Shown in pieces: positions 63,984 through 64,000 of a stretch of 64,000 nucleotides of DNA (position 1 is its first letter; every line of letters begins with the position of its first letter). The stretch comes from Peribacillus simplex (lineage in GTDB: Bacteria > Bacillota > Bacilli > Bacillales > DSM-1321). The notes beneath the pieces are model-generated. The model was not told the origin of the DNA. It did no database searches and saw nothing but the letters and a program-made list of their open reading frames with translations. The DNA lies in assembly GCF_001578185.1 (NCBI RefSeq), contig NZ_CP011008.1, positions 1,020,001-1,084,000 of the forward strand. The letters run 5' to 3'. Position numbers and translations under genes: made by a program.

Positions 63984-64000
63984 ATGTTGACTATTTTAGG
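63984..64000 (+). CDS. Start of a gene running off the window
   Basis: AAAGGAG lies 10 bases before an ATG at 63984 and a TATAAT-like box is seen at 63902-63908 (GGTATAATTTG). Only MLTIL is in view, so nothing can be said about function. Confidence 0.5.

Overview
The window looks like a chromosomal segment of a low-GC, endospore-forming Bacillaceae bacterium, most like the Bacillus simplex / Peribacillus group. The support is strong AGGAGG-type ribosome sites, frequent TTG/GTG starts, compact rho-independent terminators, a YjcZ-type glycine-rich sporulation protein, Spx paralogs, a CspB-like cold-shock gene, pucR/pucFGH, and ywrABC-like synteny. The genus is an inference; no rRNA or tRNA is present to settle it.

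Layout. 0-9.4 kb: a truncated SurA/PrsA-like lipoprotein, a Tat-exported metallophosphoesterase, a sensor kinase/regulator/TVP38 operon, two unknown membrane-linked genes, and an Lrp-type regulator beside two half-size chromate transporters. 9.6-19.8 kb is heavily eroded. It holds a ywrD-like gamma-glutamyltransferase relic, a DMT exporter, an amidohydrolase lacking its first half, and an intact permease/amidohydrolase/nitrilase operon behind a sigma-54 promoter. It also holds two copies of a small duplicated cassette, and relics of the urate genes (permease and OHCU decarboxylase). 19.9-26.2 kb: pucR, a Rieske-oxygenase relic, and the intact allantoin genes pucF-pucG-pucH. 26.4-41.9 kb: the phenylacetate catabolon. 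It has paaI, an acetate-type symporter with a frameshifted DUF485 partner, paaK, and relics of ferredoxin-NADP reductase and ferredoxin. The paaABCD operon follows with three crotonase-fold enzymes, an aldehyde dehydrogenase, paaH and paaJ, then paaX and paaY. Near-identical palindromes precede paaK and paaA.

42-53 kb: a nitronate monooxygenase-like enzyme, a DedA protein, a metallophosphoesterase, a CzcD-like exporter, and a response regulator/kinase pair. The 3' end of that kinase, together with the neighbouring spx gene, is tandemly triplicated. An orphan modB, a GNAT enzyme and a cold-shock gene follow. 53-64 kb: class I ribonucleotide reductase under a cobalamin riboswitch, Mn-dependent pyrophosphatase, a SulP transporter, a decayed stretch, a zinc-ribbon mini-protein behind a c-di-GMP-I riboswitch, and an MFS exporter.

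How the genes work together. Phenylacetate is activated by PaaK, epoxidised by PaaABCD, isomerised by a PaaG-like enzyme and carried through beta-oxidation by PaaF/H/J-like enzymes, with PaaX as likely repressor and PaaI/PaaY as accessory thioesterase and hexapeptide protein. Dedicated electron donors (PaaE) and a fused PaaZ are missing. Purine breakdown appears to have been cut back to the allantoin-to-glyoxylate/ureidoglycine steps. The window is unusually rich in gene relics, about ten in 64 kb.
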